Shown here in pieces: positions 11,901 through 24,055 of a stretch of DNA of 64,000 nt. Source of the DNA: Brachionus plicatilis (Eukaryota; Rotifera; Eurotatoria; Ploima; Brachionidae); assembly GCA_010279815.1 (NCBI GenBank), contig QEOQ01000707.1, positions 428,299 to 492,298 on the forward strand, read 5' to 3'. The notes under the pieces were generated by a model, which was given only the letters and a program-made list of their open reading frames with translations, was not told the DNA's origin and did no database searches. Position 1 is the first letter of the stretch, and every line of letters starts with the position of its first letter. The position numbers were made by a program, and so were the translations under genes.

Positions 11901-14900
11901 ATTAAATTGGGAAGGGGACAATCTGGGACTTAAAGTGTTGATTAACAATTTAGAAAATGCAGTTAGTTTCACCCTAAATGGAAGAAATGTAAAATTTAAA
12001 AATTTAAAATAAAGTTTTTTTAAAAATTTGTTTAGATCAAAGCGGCTTTAAATTTATTAAGAGGTCAAATTCATGAAGCGCTGGGATGTAGCGACGCAGC
12101 TGTTGAATGCTACAAATCTGCTCTGCATTGTGATGTATTTTGTTACGAGGCTCTACATGCTCTCACCAGTAATCAAATGTTGACTACTAATGGAGGTAAA
12201 TTTTGGCAAAAAAAAATATAATTTTCATTTTTTTATTTTTCTTAAGAAAATCATTTGATAGAAAATTTGCCAATTTATGAACAATGCGACCCGAAACAAG
12301 CCAAGATTTTGGAATATATTTACAGCACTAAAATTTCCAAAGTATGATAAAAATTTTATGATTTAACAGCAAAAATTTTTTTAAATTTCCATAAAATAAT
12401 TTGATGATTAGAATATAAATTCAAAAATAAAAATGGTATAGTTTTTTTATTTTTAGCCTGACAAGCAATTAGCATTCTTTGAATCAGCTTTTGAACAAAA
12501 CTCTGAATGTGGGAAGTATTTAAAGGAAAATTTGGATATAATGATAAACAGAGCTGAGAGATTATACTTCGAAGGAGATTACGAGTCATCTTACAACATA
12601 TGTAGAAAGTACTTTTTTAAACTTAACTTTCAAATAAATAAATTTTATTTTCAAGAGTTTTGGACAGAGATCAATATCACAAAACATGCATTCCACTTTA
12701 TGTTTCATCCCTTGTTCACTTGAATAAAGTTACACGTAATATTTTTTATTTCAAAACAAATAGGGTTGATGACTGCATTTTTAAAAGTTTTACTTGAAAA
12801 AATTTCAAATCAATTTCAGAGTTTTTTAAAAGCCATAGGTTCAAATCTTGACTTTAGCCTGTAAGATAGAAGTGTTTTATTTTAGAGTATAAATAATGGC
12901 TTGATTTAAAATTTCTTCTATTAAGTTCGGTTAGTTTTTAAGTTTTAATTAATGTGCCCATTCTAAGCAAATATGATAATATTTTTAAAAAATATAGTTA
13001 ATTTTTTTAAATTTAGCATTGTTATGATACGGCATTATTTTGGGCAGATAAAATATGCGAATTAGAAAAAGACTCAATTAAAGCTTTATATACTTTTAAA
13101 CATTGTCTTTTAATGGTGACTTAATTTGGCCGGTCGCAAAATAAATAAAAATGAAGTAAAGGCTAAGACTTATCATAAAAAAATTTTTAAGACCAAGTAG
13201 GAATTTGACTTTGGAATTTTAAATAAGTCTAATTAATTTCAAAATTAAAAGCAATAAAAATAAAATGATTTTTTTTATACTTAAATGAAATTTAAGCAAA
13301 ATATATTCAATGAAATTGTTCCAAATCTAATTTAATGTAAAATTATAATTTTCCAATTTTAAGTATTTAATTAAAAAACAAATCAATTGAGTATAGAAAA
13401 TAATTTAAATTTTTTTTAATTTATGGTACATTTAGTGTATCATTTCCTTGAAAGTGAAATTTTTAATTTTATTAAATGTATCCTTCAAAGTTCATTGATC
13501 TTAATGTAAATTAGCATTGTGGAATTTAAAACAAAACTTCCAATACTAAAATAAAAAAAAAAATTATAAGATTTGTTCTAATGGTCAAAAATTTGTTCTA
13601 CAAACAAATTGAAACAACTTTTGTTTCACCAACTGAGAAAATCTGTGCAAATTAATTCCGTTTTATTTTTACTAAAAATAACTTTTACTTTTAAATATGG
13701 TACAATTTTGCAGACTTTCTCGGTAGGTGAAACAAAAGTTGTTTCAATTTGTTTCACCTTATTAAATTTGTTTTAAATTAAAGTCTGTTTTTATTAGAAG
13801 TTTTGTATGAAATTTCACAATACCTTGGAAATTTGAATCCTTATTTTAAGAATATTTTTAAAAGGTGACTTCAAAAAGGAGTTCGATTCTGAACTTCATC
13901 AAGAAATTATCCTGACCTGATACTATTTAATTCAAGATTCGGATAGGTTTCTTTAGGCGACACTTTATTAGATCCTGTTTAAGATCTTATCAAGAATTTT
14001 TATATGGCCCAAGATCTTTGTATTTTTCAATAAAAAAATTTATAATTTTATTGTTTGAATTTGAAAAAATAATGAATTGTATAAAAAAATTTAATTCTTA
14101 TTTGAATTTAATTTAGAATTCTTATTTTTCTTATTATTTCTTAATTCTTATTTTAATATAATTCAAAAAGAATTCGATTTCATCACTAGTTTAGAATAAT
14201 TAAAAACTTTAATATTTTTACATAGTTATTTTTCCAATAGAGCTAATCTTTTTTTAAAGGATATTTTAAATTTGAATTAAAAAAAACTTTTATGTTTAGA
14301 ATTGTTTGAGATTGCGCACAGTCTTGTCAAACAGTATCCTCAAGATGCAGTATCGTGGTTTGCTGTCGGCTGCTACTATTTACTTATTGGAAACATGGAT
14401 CCCGCTAGAAAATTTTTTTTGTATTTTAAAACTTCAAAAAATGAATTAGTTCTTAATTTTTTCAATCAAGAAAAGCGACTTGTTTGAATCGTTCATTTTC
14501 GCCAGCCTGGCTTGCTTTGGGACATTCGTTTGCGCAAGAGTCAGAACACGACCAGGCCACATCCGCCTATTTCACAGCAGCTCAAATAATGAAAGGGTTA
14601 GGATAAAACTTTTTTTTCTAATAAATTTTATGCTTAATTGCCATCTTTAATTTAGGAGCTTTTTGCCATTTTTATACATCGGACTTGAGTATACCCTGAG
14701 CAATAATTTCAAACTAGCAGAAAGGTTCTACCAACAGGCCCTAAATGTTGAATGCGATGACCCGTTTGTACTTCATGAATTAGGAGTCATTTGGTTCAAA
14801 TCTCAAAAGTGAATAGAATTCAATTTTTCTAATCAAATTTAATTTAATTTAAAAGCTATCAAAATGCCGAAATAAGCATGAGACGCGCTTATAACAAATT

Positions 14901-16667
14901 AAAATCAATGTCTCACAAAAGCACCTATAAAGAATGGGAACCATTGCTTAACAACTTGGGACATGTTTGCAGAAAATTAAAGTAACTTAAAAATAAAGAT
15001 TTAGTTACTAGAAAAAAAATTATTTTTTTGCTTAGAAAATATCAAGACTCGTTGGATTTTCACAGAAAAGCATTGGCTTTGCAGCCGACCAGTTCTTCCA
15101 CTTGGACATCTATTGGCTTGACGAGCATTTTTTTAAACAAATTCGACGAAGCTATTGAATATTTTCATCAAGTAAAATAATCAATTTTTTGACTCATTTA
15201 ACAATTAATTTTTAGGCTCTTTGGTACAAAAAAACCGACTTGGTTGCGAAAAAGCTCCTAGATAAATGCCTTAATCTGGTCAAGGATCAATCATCTGTAA
15301 TTTCAATGGACGGTAGCGTATTTTCATTAATTACTTTCATTGAAAGTCGGAGAATTATGAAGTTTTAATTTTTTTTAACTCCTAGAAAAATGGAAAATTT
15401 TTTATACGAAAAAAATTGAATAAGTTTTTTATTTTACTTAAAATTTTTTTAAGATTAATTTTTATGGCAGCTTGAACGAAGCATCAAACATGAAATCTCT
15501 GGAATAAAAAGATAAAACATAAATACAGTGCTTCTATAAAAAACGTTATTTTACGCAGTTTCTAGTAAACTAACATAATCTTAAGTAGATTTAAGTCTGT
15601 AAGGATATGTAATTTTAGACAATTAGAAATTCTAGTACAAAAATTACAATATTAAAAGTAAAAATGTTTTTATTTTTTTTATTATCCAAAAATTGTTCTA
15701 TAAAGAGTAAAATATTGTACAAATTTTTATAATCGAATTCATAGCTTTGCAAAAACTCTGCACTTTTTTTTAAAATACACACCATAAAAATATTTTTGAT
15801 TAAAATACACAATAAATTGCAGAGTTTTTGCAGAGCTAAGAATTCGTTTCTAAATTTAGAATAAATTTTGTTTTGGAAAAAAAATATCTTACCATTACCA
15901 ATAATGGCTAATATTGACCTTTATTTCGTCAAAAAAATTAAACTTAATCATAAAAAATCAAAAATTTGGCTTCTCAAATAATCCTAATTATCAAACTTTA
16001 TTCTAAATTTAGAATTAATTATAAAATTTAATTATTTTACGTATTATTTCTTAGAGTAGTAGGCAAGAGTTGACGGTATTATTTTTTTCTCTTACATGTT
16101 CACTTTTACTTCGCTAAATTTTTTTTTTCAGAAAGTATGATTAAAAAATTAATTAAAAAAATAAAAATAAAAAAACACATTTTAAACAAATTCGACGAAA
16201 AAAATCAAAGAAAGTCTACTAGAAACGCTCATAAATATTTTTTTCATTAATTGATAATTTTTTATTTATTTTAACAAGGTTATTTTACTAAAGATGTTAT
16301 TTTAATAAATAAATAAAAACATGATGAAAAAATATCTTGGATGTTAAAAAATGGTAATGATGTCCTGTATTTTCCGACTTTTAGTGATCATTATCCTCTA
16401 TGATAAATTTAAATTTCTTGATTAGAATTTCAACTTGATATCAAAGATGTCATGTTGGCAAAGCAAAATCAGCAGCAAGCGGCTCATAAGCAGCTCAAAA
16501 ATAAACAAGTCGAAGGCAACGTTAAATTAGGATGTACAGATTTTTCCATGTCCGATTCGATGAGCTTTCCGTTGGTTATGAACAGGACCGGTAACGTAGC
16601 TGATGAATCAGCAATGGAATTAGCCGGTGTGGAAGAAGGTGACAGTCTAATCAATCAGAGTCATTAA
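8905..16667 (+). CDS. CDC16: Anaphase-promoting complex subunit CDC16 (APC6), TPR protein
   Basis: Fifteen exons placed by eye, all with compatible phases: 8905-9045, 11564-11716, 11770-11808, 11866-11988, 12036-12195, 12247-12341, 12457-12608, 12656-12735, 14300-14420, 14471-14596, 14656-14808, 14856-14981, 15036-15171, 15216-15312 and 16426-16667. They sum to 1944 bases, or 647 residues, against about 620 in human CDC16. The TPR superhelix shows family blocks in order: ALFWADK, RYVAAKCH, LLRGQIHEALG, YPQDAVSWFAVGCYYL, ALGHSFAQESEHDQA, LPFLYIGLEYTLSNN, EWEPLLNNLGHVCRKLKKY, and an acidic tail ending INQSH. CDC16 is a scaffold TPR subunit of the APC/C ubiquitin ligase, acting in mitotic exit. 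Introns 1, 8 and 14 are swollen by transposons; the rest are about 45-120 bp. The least certain parts are exon 1's start and the 3' end of exon 4. Confidence 0.93.
9708..10194. repeat. Degraded inverted-repeat element in CDC16 intron 1
   Basis: The left end reads ACGGAAATTTCTAAAACACG. The right end, read on the other strand, begins ACGGAACTTTGTTAATTTCC and continues with the CAGTAAATTTCTA block also present in the left half. The interior holds an 11 bp minisatellite. Arms are imperfect and no target duplication was seen, so the borders are approximate. Confidence 0.5.
9954..10042. repeat. 11 bp minisatellite, unit AGTCGAGGAAA / AGTCGAGGAAT
   Basis: About seven tandem copies of an 11-base unit. 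The first copies end in AAA and the later ones in AAT. At 9901-9914, just upstream, ACTATTCCTCGACT is the exact reverse complement of a repeat junction, so the array could fold onto it. It lies in CDC16 intron 1. Confidence 0.85.
11295..11511. mobile_element. hAT-like MITE (CAGAGTTG family) in CDC16 intron 1
   Basis: It starts CAGAGTTGTTTAAAAGTC and ends in a mutated complement (TTTTAAAAAATTCTG). Length is about 217 bp, like the copy at 19115-19335. The flanks TATAAAAT and CATAAAAC are a plausible decayed 8 bp target duplication (6 of 8). It ends about 50 bp before CDC16 exon 2. Confidence 0.7.
12978..13111 (+). pseudogene. Partial duplicate of CDC16 exon 2 inside intron 8
   Basis: This block repeats about 130 bases spanning the end of intron 1 and the first two thirds of exon 2 (original at about 11524-11659), including the splice acceptor TTTAAATTTAG. 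Only about five substitutions separate the copies. The copy still reads HCYDTALFWADKICELEKDS, then diverges after CATTGTCTTTT and meets a stop, with no donor. Exon 8 ends in phase 1 while this exon starts in phase 0, so inclusion would shift the frame. It is therefore a pseudo-exon unless used to down-regulate the transcript. Confidence 0.88.
13513..13824. mobile_element. MULE-like MITE (GGCATTGTG family) in CDC16 intron 8
   Basis: The left end reads AGCATTGTGGAATTT and the complement of the right end GGTATTGTGAAATTTCAT; both continue with a form of ACAAAACTTC(C/T)AATA. The flanks ATGTAAATT and TTGGAAATT match 7 of 9, a decayed 9 bp target duplication as expected for Mutator-type elements. 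The interior has a second inverted pair around GAAACAACTTTTGTTTCACC. Related copies are at 37706-37950 and 52603-52955. Confidence 0.8.
15615..15850. mobile_element. Decayed copy of the 52603-52955 foldback, in CDC16 intron 14
   Basis: It shares with the 52603-52955 element the blocks CTAGTACAAAAATTACA, TCTATAAAGAGTA, GCAAAAACTCTGCA and its complement GCAGAGTTTTTGCAGAGCT, in the same order and spacing. The terminal GGCAATGTG sequences are lost and no target duplication remains. Confidence 0.75.
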
Positions 16668-18272
16668 TTAATAATCTTTTGTTGTAAAATCGAATTATAT
16701 TTTCATTTTTTAATTTAAATCGCAAATGTATTTCAATAATATAAATATTTTTAAATAAAGAAATTTCAATTAATCAAAATAGCAACGATTATTAAGAAAA
16801 AAATATTGAAATGCTATAACGAAAACTTTAACATTGTCAATATAGTCTTTTTATTAATTTTATTTATTTTAATCCGTATGAACAAAATTATTTCAAAGAT
16901 TTTAAAAATATTAAAAATCAAAAGGTTTTATTTTAAAAAATAAAATTGAATTAGTCCAAAAAATTAACGAGGTCCTGTGTAAAATATGAAAAAGTTCAGA
17001 TAAAATTTTTAATCGCTAGTTATTTTAATTTCTAAATAAATAAACCCTTCAAAGCTACTAAAAAACCATTTATGAGATTTTTAAGAAATGATATCGACTA
17101 TGGATTCTTAATTCTTTTTTTATATTTCGTTAAATTTTTTTGTGATTAGACTTTTAAAAGCAAATTGAAGTTTCAAATCAAATTTTAAATAAAAAAGATC
17201 ATTAAAAATTTTAAAACTTAATTAATCATTAGATTAATTAAGTTTTAAAATTCAAAAAAAGGTAATCAAAATAGTAATTAAAAAATATTGAGATTGGTCT
17301 GGACATAAAAAAAATCAACAGAAACATAAAATAAAATAAATTTTATAAATTTACATTTTTATAAGTTTTTTTACAATTTTTAACAATATTTTACGAAAAT
17401 TTGCTAATTGGAATTTTATGTTTTACATAAATTTTTAGCTTTTTTTATTTATTTATAAATAAAAAAAGCTAAAAAATAAAAAAAAACGTTTTTTTTTTAA
17501 GAATTGCAAGAAAAATAAGAAAAACATCAGCTTTTCTGGTCATTTTAGAATTTACAGTAAAACGGGTATATTTACGTAAAATTACGGAAATTATCGTATA
17601 ACTTCGTCAATAAACGTTAATTTACAAAACTATCTTTACGTAAAAATGCGTATTATTAATTTTTTTTACGTAAATTCTCGTAAAATCATCATGTGGTAAT
17701 TAAAAAAAAATCTTTCAAATAAAAATTTACGATAAAAATATATTTTATTTTATAAATTCAGATAGATGAAACAAAAATAACAAAATAATGAAAATTCTTC
17801 AAGGAAAAAATATTTTTTCTTTTTAACTGAAAAAAAATTTAATTTCTGATAATTGTTCATAAACATTTTACTAAAGTTATTTTACTTTAGTTTTGTTTAA
17901 AACAGAAAATCTTAATAATGTAAGACTACATTTAATTAATGTTTTTTTTTGAATTTATTGATTGATATTAATGTAATCAATAGCTTACTGCCACTTTTCA
18001 ACTTTCACTAAATCGTCACTCTACTGAATCTAATTTGCTGGTTTTAGAGAAAATTAAGAACAATACTGCTTCAATCAGTTAATTTTAAATTGGTTTCAAA
18101 AATTAAAAAAAAAAATATTATTCAATAATTAGCTAGCTGAGGGAGAAAAGTCTTTAAATATCTCTGCTATAAGATGAAAGATATAACGTGGGCAAATGGC
18201 AAAAATTATTTTTATTCAATCTGTTAATTTTAAATTAAAAATGTTTTGTCAGAATTTATTTTATATTGTAAA
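16668..18272. other. Intergenic, AT-rich, short TTACGTAA-rich patch
   Basis: No gene seen between CDC16 and the Mutator-like element. At 17560-17700 a patch rich in TTTACGTAAA-like words resembles the arms of the element at 18273-20000 and is probably a decayed fragment of that family. A perfect hairpin of AGCTTTTTTTATTTATT type lies around 17440-17472. Confidence 0.5.
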
Positions 18273-19114
18273 AAATATATACAGTCCCGTTCTGTTCACT
18301 TGTTTTTACCAAAATTTACGTAATTTTACGTAAATTTACGCAAATTTACGTAAAATTACGTAAAATTACGTAAATTGACAAATGTAAAAAATGGTAATTT
18401 TACGAAAAATTACGTAAATTTACGTAAAATTACGTAAAATTACGTAAATTTGCGTAAAATCAAAAAGGGACAAAAAAGTTATGATTTTTTGAAAAAAAGG
18501 TTACAATTCTGCTTTTTCATCGACTTTCTACTTTTTACCATGTAAATAAAAATTTACGTAAATTTACGTAAAATTTAGTAAATTTTTTTATTTTTTAATG
18601 TAAAATTGTGTAAATTTACGTAATTTTACGTAAATTTACGTAAATTTTTAACTTTATTAGGATAATCTAGAAAAAAGTAAATTTTTTATTAAAATTATTT
18701 TTAATTTTTATTAGAAAAATATATGAATATATAAATTTTACGCTATTTTTTAAAACAAATTCATGGTATTTTATTTACAAATTAGTTTTAATTAAAAATA
18801 ATATTATTTCAGTGGTTCGACCATTCACCATTATTTTCAATGACAATCTTAATGGTCTATTACAAAATATTAATTTTCTTTCTCTCAATTAATATTACTT
18901 ACTTTTTTCAAATTGTTAATATATTTTACACAGTGTTCATCATCATAACAATTTGAAAAAAGTAAATAATAACATAGAAGCTAATTTACAAGAATCTGGA
19001 CAAGTGGAAGCTATAAACCAAATTCTTCCAGTAACGATACATTAAGTAGGGAAATTTTAAATATGGTTTTAGATTTTACTGGGCGTAATTGGACAATGTT
19101 ATATGATTATTTAC

Positions 19115-19335
19115 CAGAGTTGTTTAAAAGTCCCAAAAAAAAGCCCAAGTCCAGAATTTTTTTAAAAATTTGCTAGATCAGGCTTCATATCAGAAAATGT
19201 ATATACTCTTGGGTTGTCTAATGCAATAGATTTGCCATATTTCTGAATTTTGTTGCAATTTTACCATAAATTTCTTCTTCAGTATTCAAAATTTTAAAGT
19301 CCGGACTTTTTTTTTTCGGACTTTAAACAACTCTG
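19115..19335. mobile_element. hAT-like MITE (CAGAGTTG family) nested in the MULE
   Basis: It begins CAGAGTTGTTTAAAAGTCCC and ends with the complement, GGACTTTAAACAACTCTG. At 221 bp it is the best short copy of the family. Its interior includes TTGCTAGATCAGGCTTCATA, the unoccupied form of the site that carries the 910 bp insertion in the copy at 53691-54929. The flanks do not show a matching 8 bp duplication. Confidence 0.8.
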
Positions 19336-19339
19336 ATAA

Positions 19340-19537
19340 ATGATCATTCGTTTTTTCACCAAGAGCAAGTGTAGCTGCTGGTTATATTTGAAGAATTATA
19401 ATTGTTACCACATTATTGCTTTAGCTGCTAACCAGCGTTTAACCGAAATTCCTACGCAGTACATAGAAGATGCTATTGAACCTAAATGTAAGCCTGGTAA
19501 GAAATCCAAGGCAAACAGCTGCTTAAAAAGACAATGA
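19340..19537 (+). pseudogene. SWIM zinc-finger fragment of a MULE transposase
   Basis: A 65-codon frame reading KCSCWLYLKNYNCYHIIALA, a CxC...CxH SWIM zinc finger, followed by a basic Pro-rich tail (EPKCKPGKKSKA). SWIM fingers near the C terminus are typical of Mutator-like transposases. The catalytic DDE part is missing. The short frame before the inserted MITE (about 19050-19114, reading LDFTGRNWTMLYDYLP) may be the preceding transposase segment. Confidence 0.7.
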
Positions 19538-20000
19538 TTAACATTAATTTTTTTATCAAAAATAAAAATTAAAAATAATTTTAATAAAAAATTTACTTTT
19601 TTCTAGATTATCCTAATAAAGTTAAAAATTTACGTAAATTTACGTAAAATTACGTAAATTTACACAATTTTACATTAAAAAATAAAAAAATTTACTAAAT
19701 TTTACGTAAATTTACGTAAATTTTTATTTACATGGTAAAAAGTAGAAAGTCGATGAAAAAGCAGAATTGTAACCTTTTTTTCAAAAAATCATAACTTTTT
19801 TGTCCCTTTTTGATTTTACGCAAATTTACGTAATTTTACGTAATTTTACGTAAATTTACGTAATTTTTCGTAAAATTACCATTTTTTACATTTGTCAATT
19901 TACGTAATTTTACGTAATTTTACGTAAATTTGCGTAAATTTACGTAAAATTACGTAAATTTTGGTAAAAACAAGTGAACAGAACGGGACTGTATATATTT

Positions 20001-22039
20001 GTGAAAATTAATTTTTATCAGTTAAAATGAATAAATAAATGAAAAAAAAAGATAAATAATGGTTTTCATTTGTTGAGATTTTTCAAAATTTGGCTTCGGA
20101 TTCAAGTAGTTTATTTATTTTTTGATTTCATGGCACTTCATACACTAATTCTCATTAAACACTACTGATTAAAGCGACATAAAACTTTTATAAATAATCA
20201 TTACATTAATAATATTTAATTGTTTAGCTTACGTAAGCTGACATTCATGAAAACTTTCATCAAACGACTAATAAATAGAAGCAGAACTTTGCTTGTTGAT
20301 CTATCAAGCTATTTATCAATCAAGTTGATTTTTTGGCGCTTATCGTTTTCTATAGACATTGTTGTGATTACATATTGTTATCAATGAACTTTTTAAAACA
20401 TAAAAGAAAATTAAAATTAAAATTTCATTGTAAAATCAAACATCGAATTTTAATTAAAATTTAACTTTCTATTTTGTATGTAGAAATAAATTTTTTTTAA
20501 AAATGAATTCGGTTTCATTACTAATCAATGTTTCCTTACCCACAAAAAAATAATTTTTCTGTTGACAAATTTTTTCACTAAAAGCTACTAATTGTGATAA
20601 ATAAATTCAAAATACTTTTTTTAAAGACCAAAATAAAATTTTGTGCGACAAAATAATTTTGAATTTTTAACAGAATATAATTTATAAATGACAATGTTTT
20701 TTAAGAGAATATTAATTAAAAAATTTTTTTTTCCGTGGTTTACCAGATTTTTTTGTTGCGCTTACAAAACTTGAATTTGTTTAGATGCTTGTAACTTATA
20801 ATGGCTTATCTAATTGACTTTGGATCTGTTCTTGCATCGTCACTGACTCGACGTCTTCGTTGGAACATTTTTAAACATCTTTTAACATCAAAATCGTCTC
20901 GTCATTTAAAAAATGTTTCTCCTTCACTTACCTCTGTAGATGGAAACTTCTATTAATATTCAGATTTTGAATTATTAATTAAGGTTTCATCATCCATCGG
21001 ATTAAAGTGTATTTTTGATTGTTTTTTTTTGTTTTGTTTTAAACTGTTTCAGAAATTAATTAATTTTTTAAATTATTTAATTAAATAATATAATTGAGTA
21101 ATTCTTTTCTAAAACATAAACAAAAATAAGGAACCTTTTTGGAGAAAATAAATAGATAAATTCTCAAGGCAAATACCTCACTTGATAATAAAGAGATATA
21201 ATAATAAAGAGTATAAAGATATTAAAGATAATAAAGAGTTTGAAATAGCAAAGGACAATCGAAAAATCTTTGACAACGACAGTTTAATTTAAAAGCTTAA
21301 TAAAATTAATTTGCCTTCTTATCTTGAATTCTGGATTTGATCAGTTCTTTACTCAAGATTCTTTTGAGTAAATATTAATGGATACATGATTAATCAATAT
21401 TCAATTAAAGCTGGGGTTCCACTAAGATCTGTTACAAGTAAACTCCTTTTAAATATATTTATAAAATAGGTATTTTACTTTTTATTTTTTTATTCAAATT
21501 TTTAATCTTTAGCTCGGTACAGTCAAACAAATAATTATTATAACAATTAAAGCAAATATGATATTAGTTATTGATAATTTAAAAACAAAATTTTATCGAG
21601 TTATATCACCGAAAGCTCTAAATCCGAAAATTATCATGTATCCATTACTACCAATTTAGACTAAGTTATAGGATTTTTCAAGAATAAACAATAATGTGAG
21701 TAAACTCAAACCAAACTTGCTTTAAAGTCAAAAGTTTAAGCCTTCTTGCTAAATTTTGTTCTGTTTCTCTTTCTGCCAATTGGTAATATTTTCCCAGCTT
21801 CTGGAATTTTTACAAGCTTATCTTAATAAGTTTTTAAGACACGTATTAGTAATTTAAATATTTGACAAATATTTGTATAGTTTAAGGAAATTGATTTTCA
21901 TGTTAAATTTAAAAAATTGTTAATTTTAGTTGTAAATTTAATAAAAAATTAATCTTTTAATTATTAAAATTGAAATTTTTTTTTAAGTCCTTTATTATTT
22001 TTGTCATACAAAAGTTAATTTTTCAGGACATATTTTAGT
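20001..22039. other. Intergenic, AT-rich, no gene supported
   Basis: About 2 kb without a convincing frame. Around 20780-20950 the composition is less AT-rich and may be decayed coding debris, but I could not assign it. Confidence 0.45.
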
Positions 22040-22450
22040 TTAAGACTAGAAAGCCCGACGGGTCTTTCTGACCCGACTTATAGATTGCTTTGTAAAAAAT
22101 TTAAAAAAAAATTTCTTTCACTTATATATGTTCTAATTACACTAAAATAAGTTTGTTCAGCCACTACGACAACGCCACCATCGTCAAAAAAATCAATAAA
22201 GAGTGATAGAAAAAAATGCCAGGTTAGATTGTACAATGAGGATAAGTCCAAATTTACTTGTAATGATTGCGGAAAAACGACTTGTAGAAGATGTTTACAT
22301 GAGATGATTGTGATGGCAATGTGTAAGAGATGTCATGATTTAAAATCTAAATAGTTTTTTATGTTTTTGAATAAAATAACAAGAATTTAAAAATTTAATC
22401 TTTGACTTTTAAAAAACGGTTCAGAAAGACTCGACGGTTTTTCAGGAAAA
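22040..22450 (+). mobile_element. piggyBac-like element remnant
   Basis: A TTAA at 22040-22043 precedes GACTAGAAAGCCCGACGGGT, a piggyBac-style terminus at a piggyBac-style target, with a subterminal palindromic CCCGACGGGTCTTTCTGACCC. A Cys-rich C-terminal domain frame (22151-22353) follows. Near 22420-22445 a related word (CAGAAAGACTCGACGG) may mark the far end, but no second TTAA boundary is clear. Confidence 0.65.
22151..22353 (+). pseudogene. piggyBac transposase C-terminal Cys-rich domain
   Basis: An open frame of about 67 codons. A Thr/Ser/Lys-rich lead is followed by KKCQVRLYNEDKS, FTCNDCGKTTCRRCLHE and MCKRCHDLKSK, then a stop. The CxxC, CxxC and CxxC spacing fits the zinc-binding Cys-rich domain that ends piggyBac transposases and reads their terminal repeats. 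The catalytic DDD core is absent. The opposite-strand fragment at 35965-36114 shares CQVRLYN and the same cysteine layout. Confidence 0.7.
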
Positions 22451-23670
22451 AAAATGGCGTGTGCTAATTCATTAACTAAAATTACTGATTTTTTACCAAT
22501 TTTACTAGATGAATATAAAAATGACTTACATTTCATAAAATTACTTATTTAATTTAAAAATGTGAATTTATTTTAAAAATCAAGTTTGATGCTAGTTTTT
22601 TCAATATTTAATTAAATTTAAAAAAAAATAAAATTTTATTTAACTTTTTTAAAAAATTTTTTCTATACTTTGCCTCTATATGAACCAAATTGTAATTAGC
22701 AAAGAATTATTGAGATCTTAATTAGAAACCAGATTACAGAACTCACATTTTTCATCAAAATTCATACCATAATATTCTTAATTATCCAAATATTGTTCTA
22801 ATTCAAAAAAAAAAAATCTAATTGTACAAAACATCCTTCTCTGGCTTAAAAAGATGCTCAAAATCGAGTTAAACGTCTATCTGCTGATTTTTAGTTTTTT
22901 TAAAGTAAAATTATGCTTAATTTATAATTTTAATACGATTTAGAAAAATTAATAAGAATAATATCAGTTATGCAAATTTAGGAAAAAAAAATTTTTCTAG
23001 TAATTTTTGTTAAAGTTTCAGTAATTTTAGTTAAAAAATAATAAATCGCCAAAAAAAATAAGGCTTTCTTGTGTTAATCATTAATAATTTGTCAGTTAAT
23101 AATTAATTTTTTTCAAAAGGCTAAATCACGCCCAGATCAATTTCTATTTGGATTCAAATAAAAAAATATATTTCCGCAAGATTTATTCATTAAAGAAAGA
23201 TAGGTAAATAGCTGCATGATATCTGATTTAAGTAGAATCGGAATCGAAATTGATAATGGCATTAAAAAATGTAAAAAAAATTTTCTTAGAAGCCGAATCC
23301 AACTTTTTCAAAAAAATATATAAATGGACACTCATTAAAAAGGGATGTTATTTCTGAAGCTATAAAATTTAATTTTCTGCAATAAAAAAATTTCCATCTT
23401 ACACTCTATTTTATTCAAAGCCCAGAATTGTTATTATTTTAAGCAAGCTTACGTAATCTTACGTGTATTAGTCGGTAAGGATATTTAATTTTACGAAAAA
23501 TTACCAAGCTTACATTAAGATATTTAACTTTTAGTAAAATCGTTCTAAAATGCTTACGGTCTAAAAAATGAGGTTTTGGTAAAAAAATGAAAAGATGACT
23601 TTTTTTCCAAAATTTTTAATTCATTTTATTATAAAAAATTAAAAAATTTCAACATTCCCTAACATTTCTT

Positions 23671-23961
23671 ACATAATTTTACGTAAAATTACACAATTTT
23701 TGGTAAAATTTTGTAATGAAAATATGACTTATCAAATTAAAATTCAAAGTTATTTAAATAGACTTAAATCAAAAAATTTTAAGAGATTTTTTAAGAAATT
23801 TTTTTGCAGCCTCATTTTCTGTCAAAGAATTTAATTTCAAGCTTAAGCATCTTAATGGAAAAAAAGTCTAATTTGTAATAAATATTTACTAATTATAAAA
23901 ATAAGTTATACTTTCATTACGAAATATTACCAAAAATTTTGTAATTTTACATAAAATTAAA
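23671..23961. repeat. Inverted repeat, TTTACGTAAAA-type arms
   Basis: 23671-23730 and 23905-23961 are imperfect reverse complements. The left arm includes TTTACGTAAAATTACACAAT followed by TTTTTGGTAA and the right arm its complement with a few changes. It is likely a short non-autonomous relative of the TTACGTAA-rich elements. Confidence 0.6.
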
Positions 23962-24055
23962 GAAGAAAAGGTAAGGATTTCGAAAGCCAAAATATTGATG
24001 ATAATGAAGAAAATGATTCACTTGTCATTAAATTTGAAAAAAAAATCACCTTGCA

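Larger units (their letters stand above)
18273..20000. mobile_element. Mutator-like element (MULE) with 440 bp terminal inverted repeats
   Basis: The arms 18273-18712 and 19561-20000 are near-identical reverse complements. They start AAATATATACAGTCCCGTTC and contain about fourteen TTACGTAA words per arm. Long terminal inverted repeats, plus an internal frame with a SWIM zinc finger (19340-19537), fit a Mutator-like transposon whose transposase has been deleted down to its C-terminal part. Near-identity of the arms suggests recent movement or gene conversion. No perfect 9 bp target duplication was recognised. A hAT-like MITE (19115-19335) interrupts the interior. The family assignment rests on the SWIM motif and the TIR length. 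Confidence 0.75.

Noticed and set aside
12356..12589. 77-codon minus-strand frame opposite CDC16 exon 7
   Set aside because: Antisense shadow of a confirmed exon plus intron.
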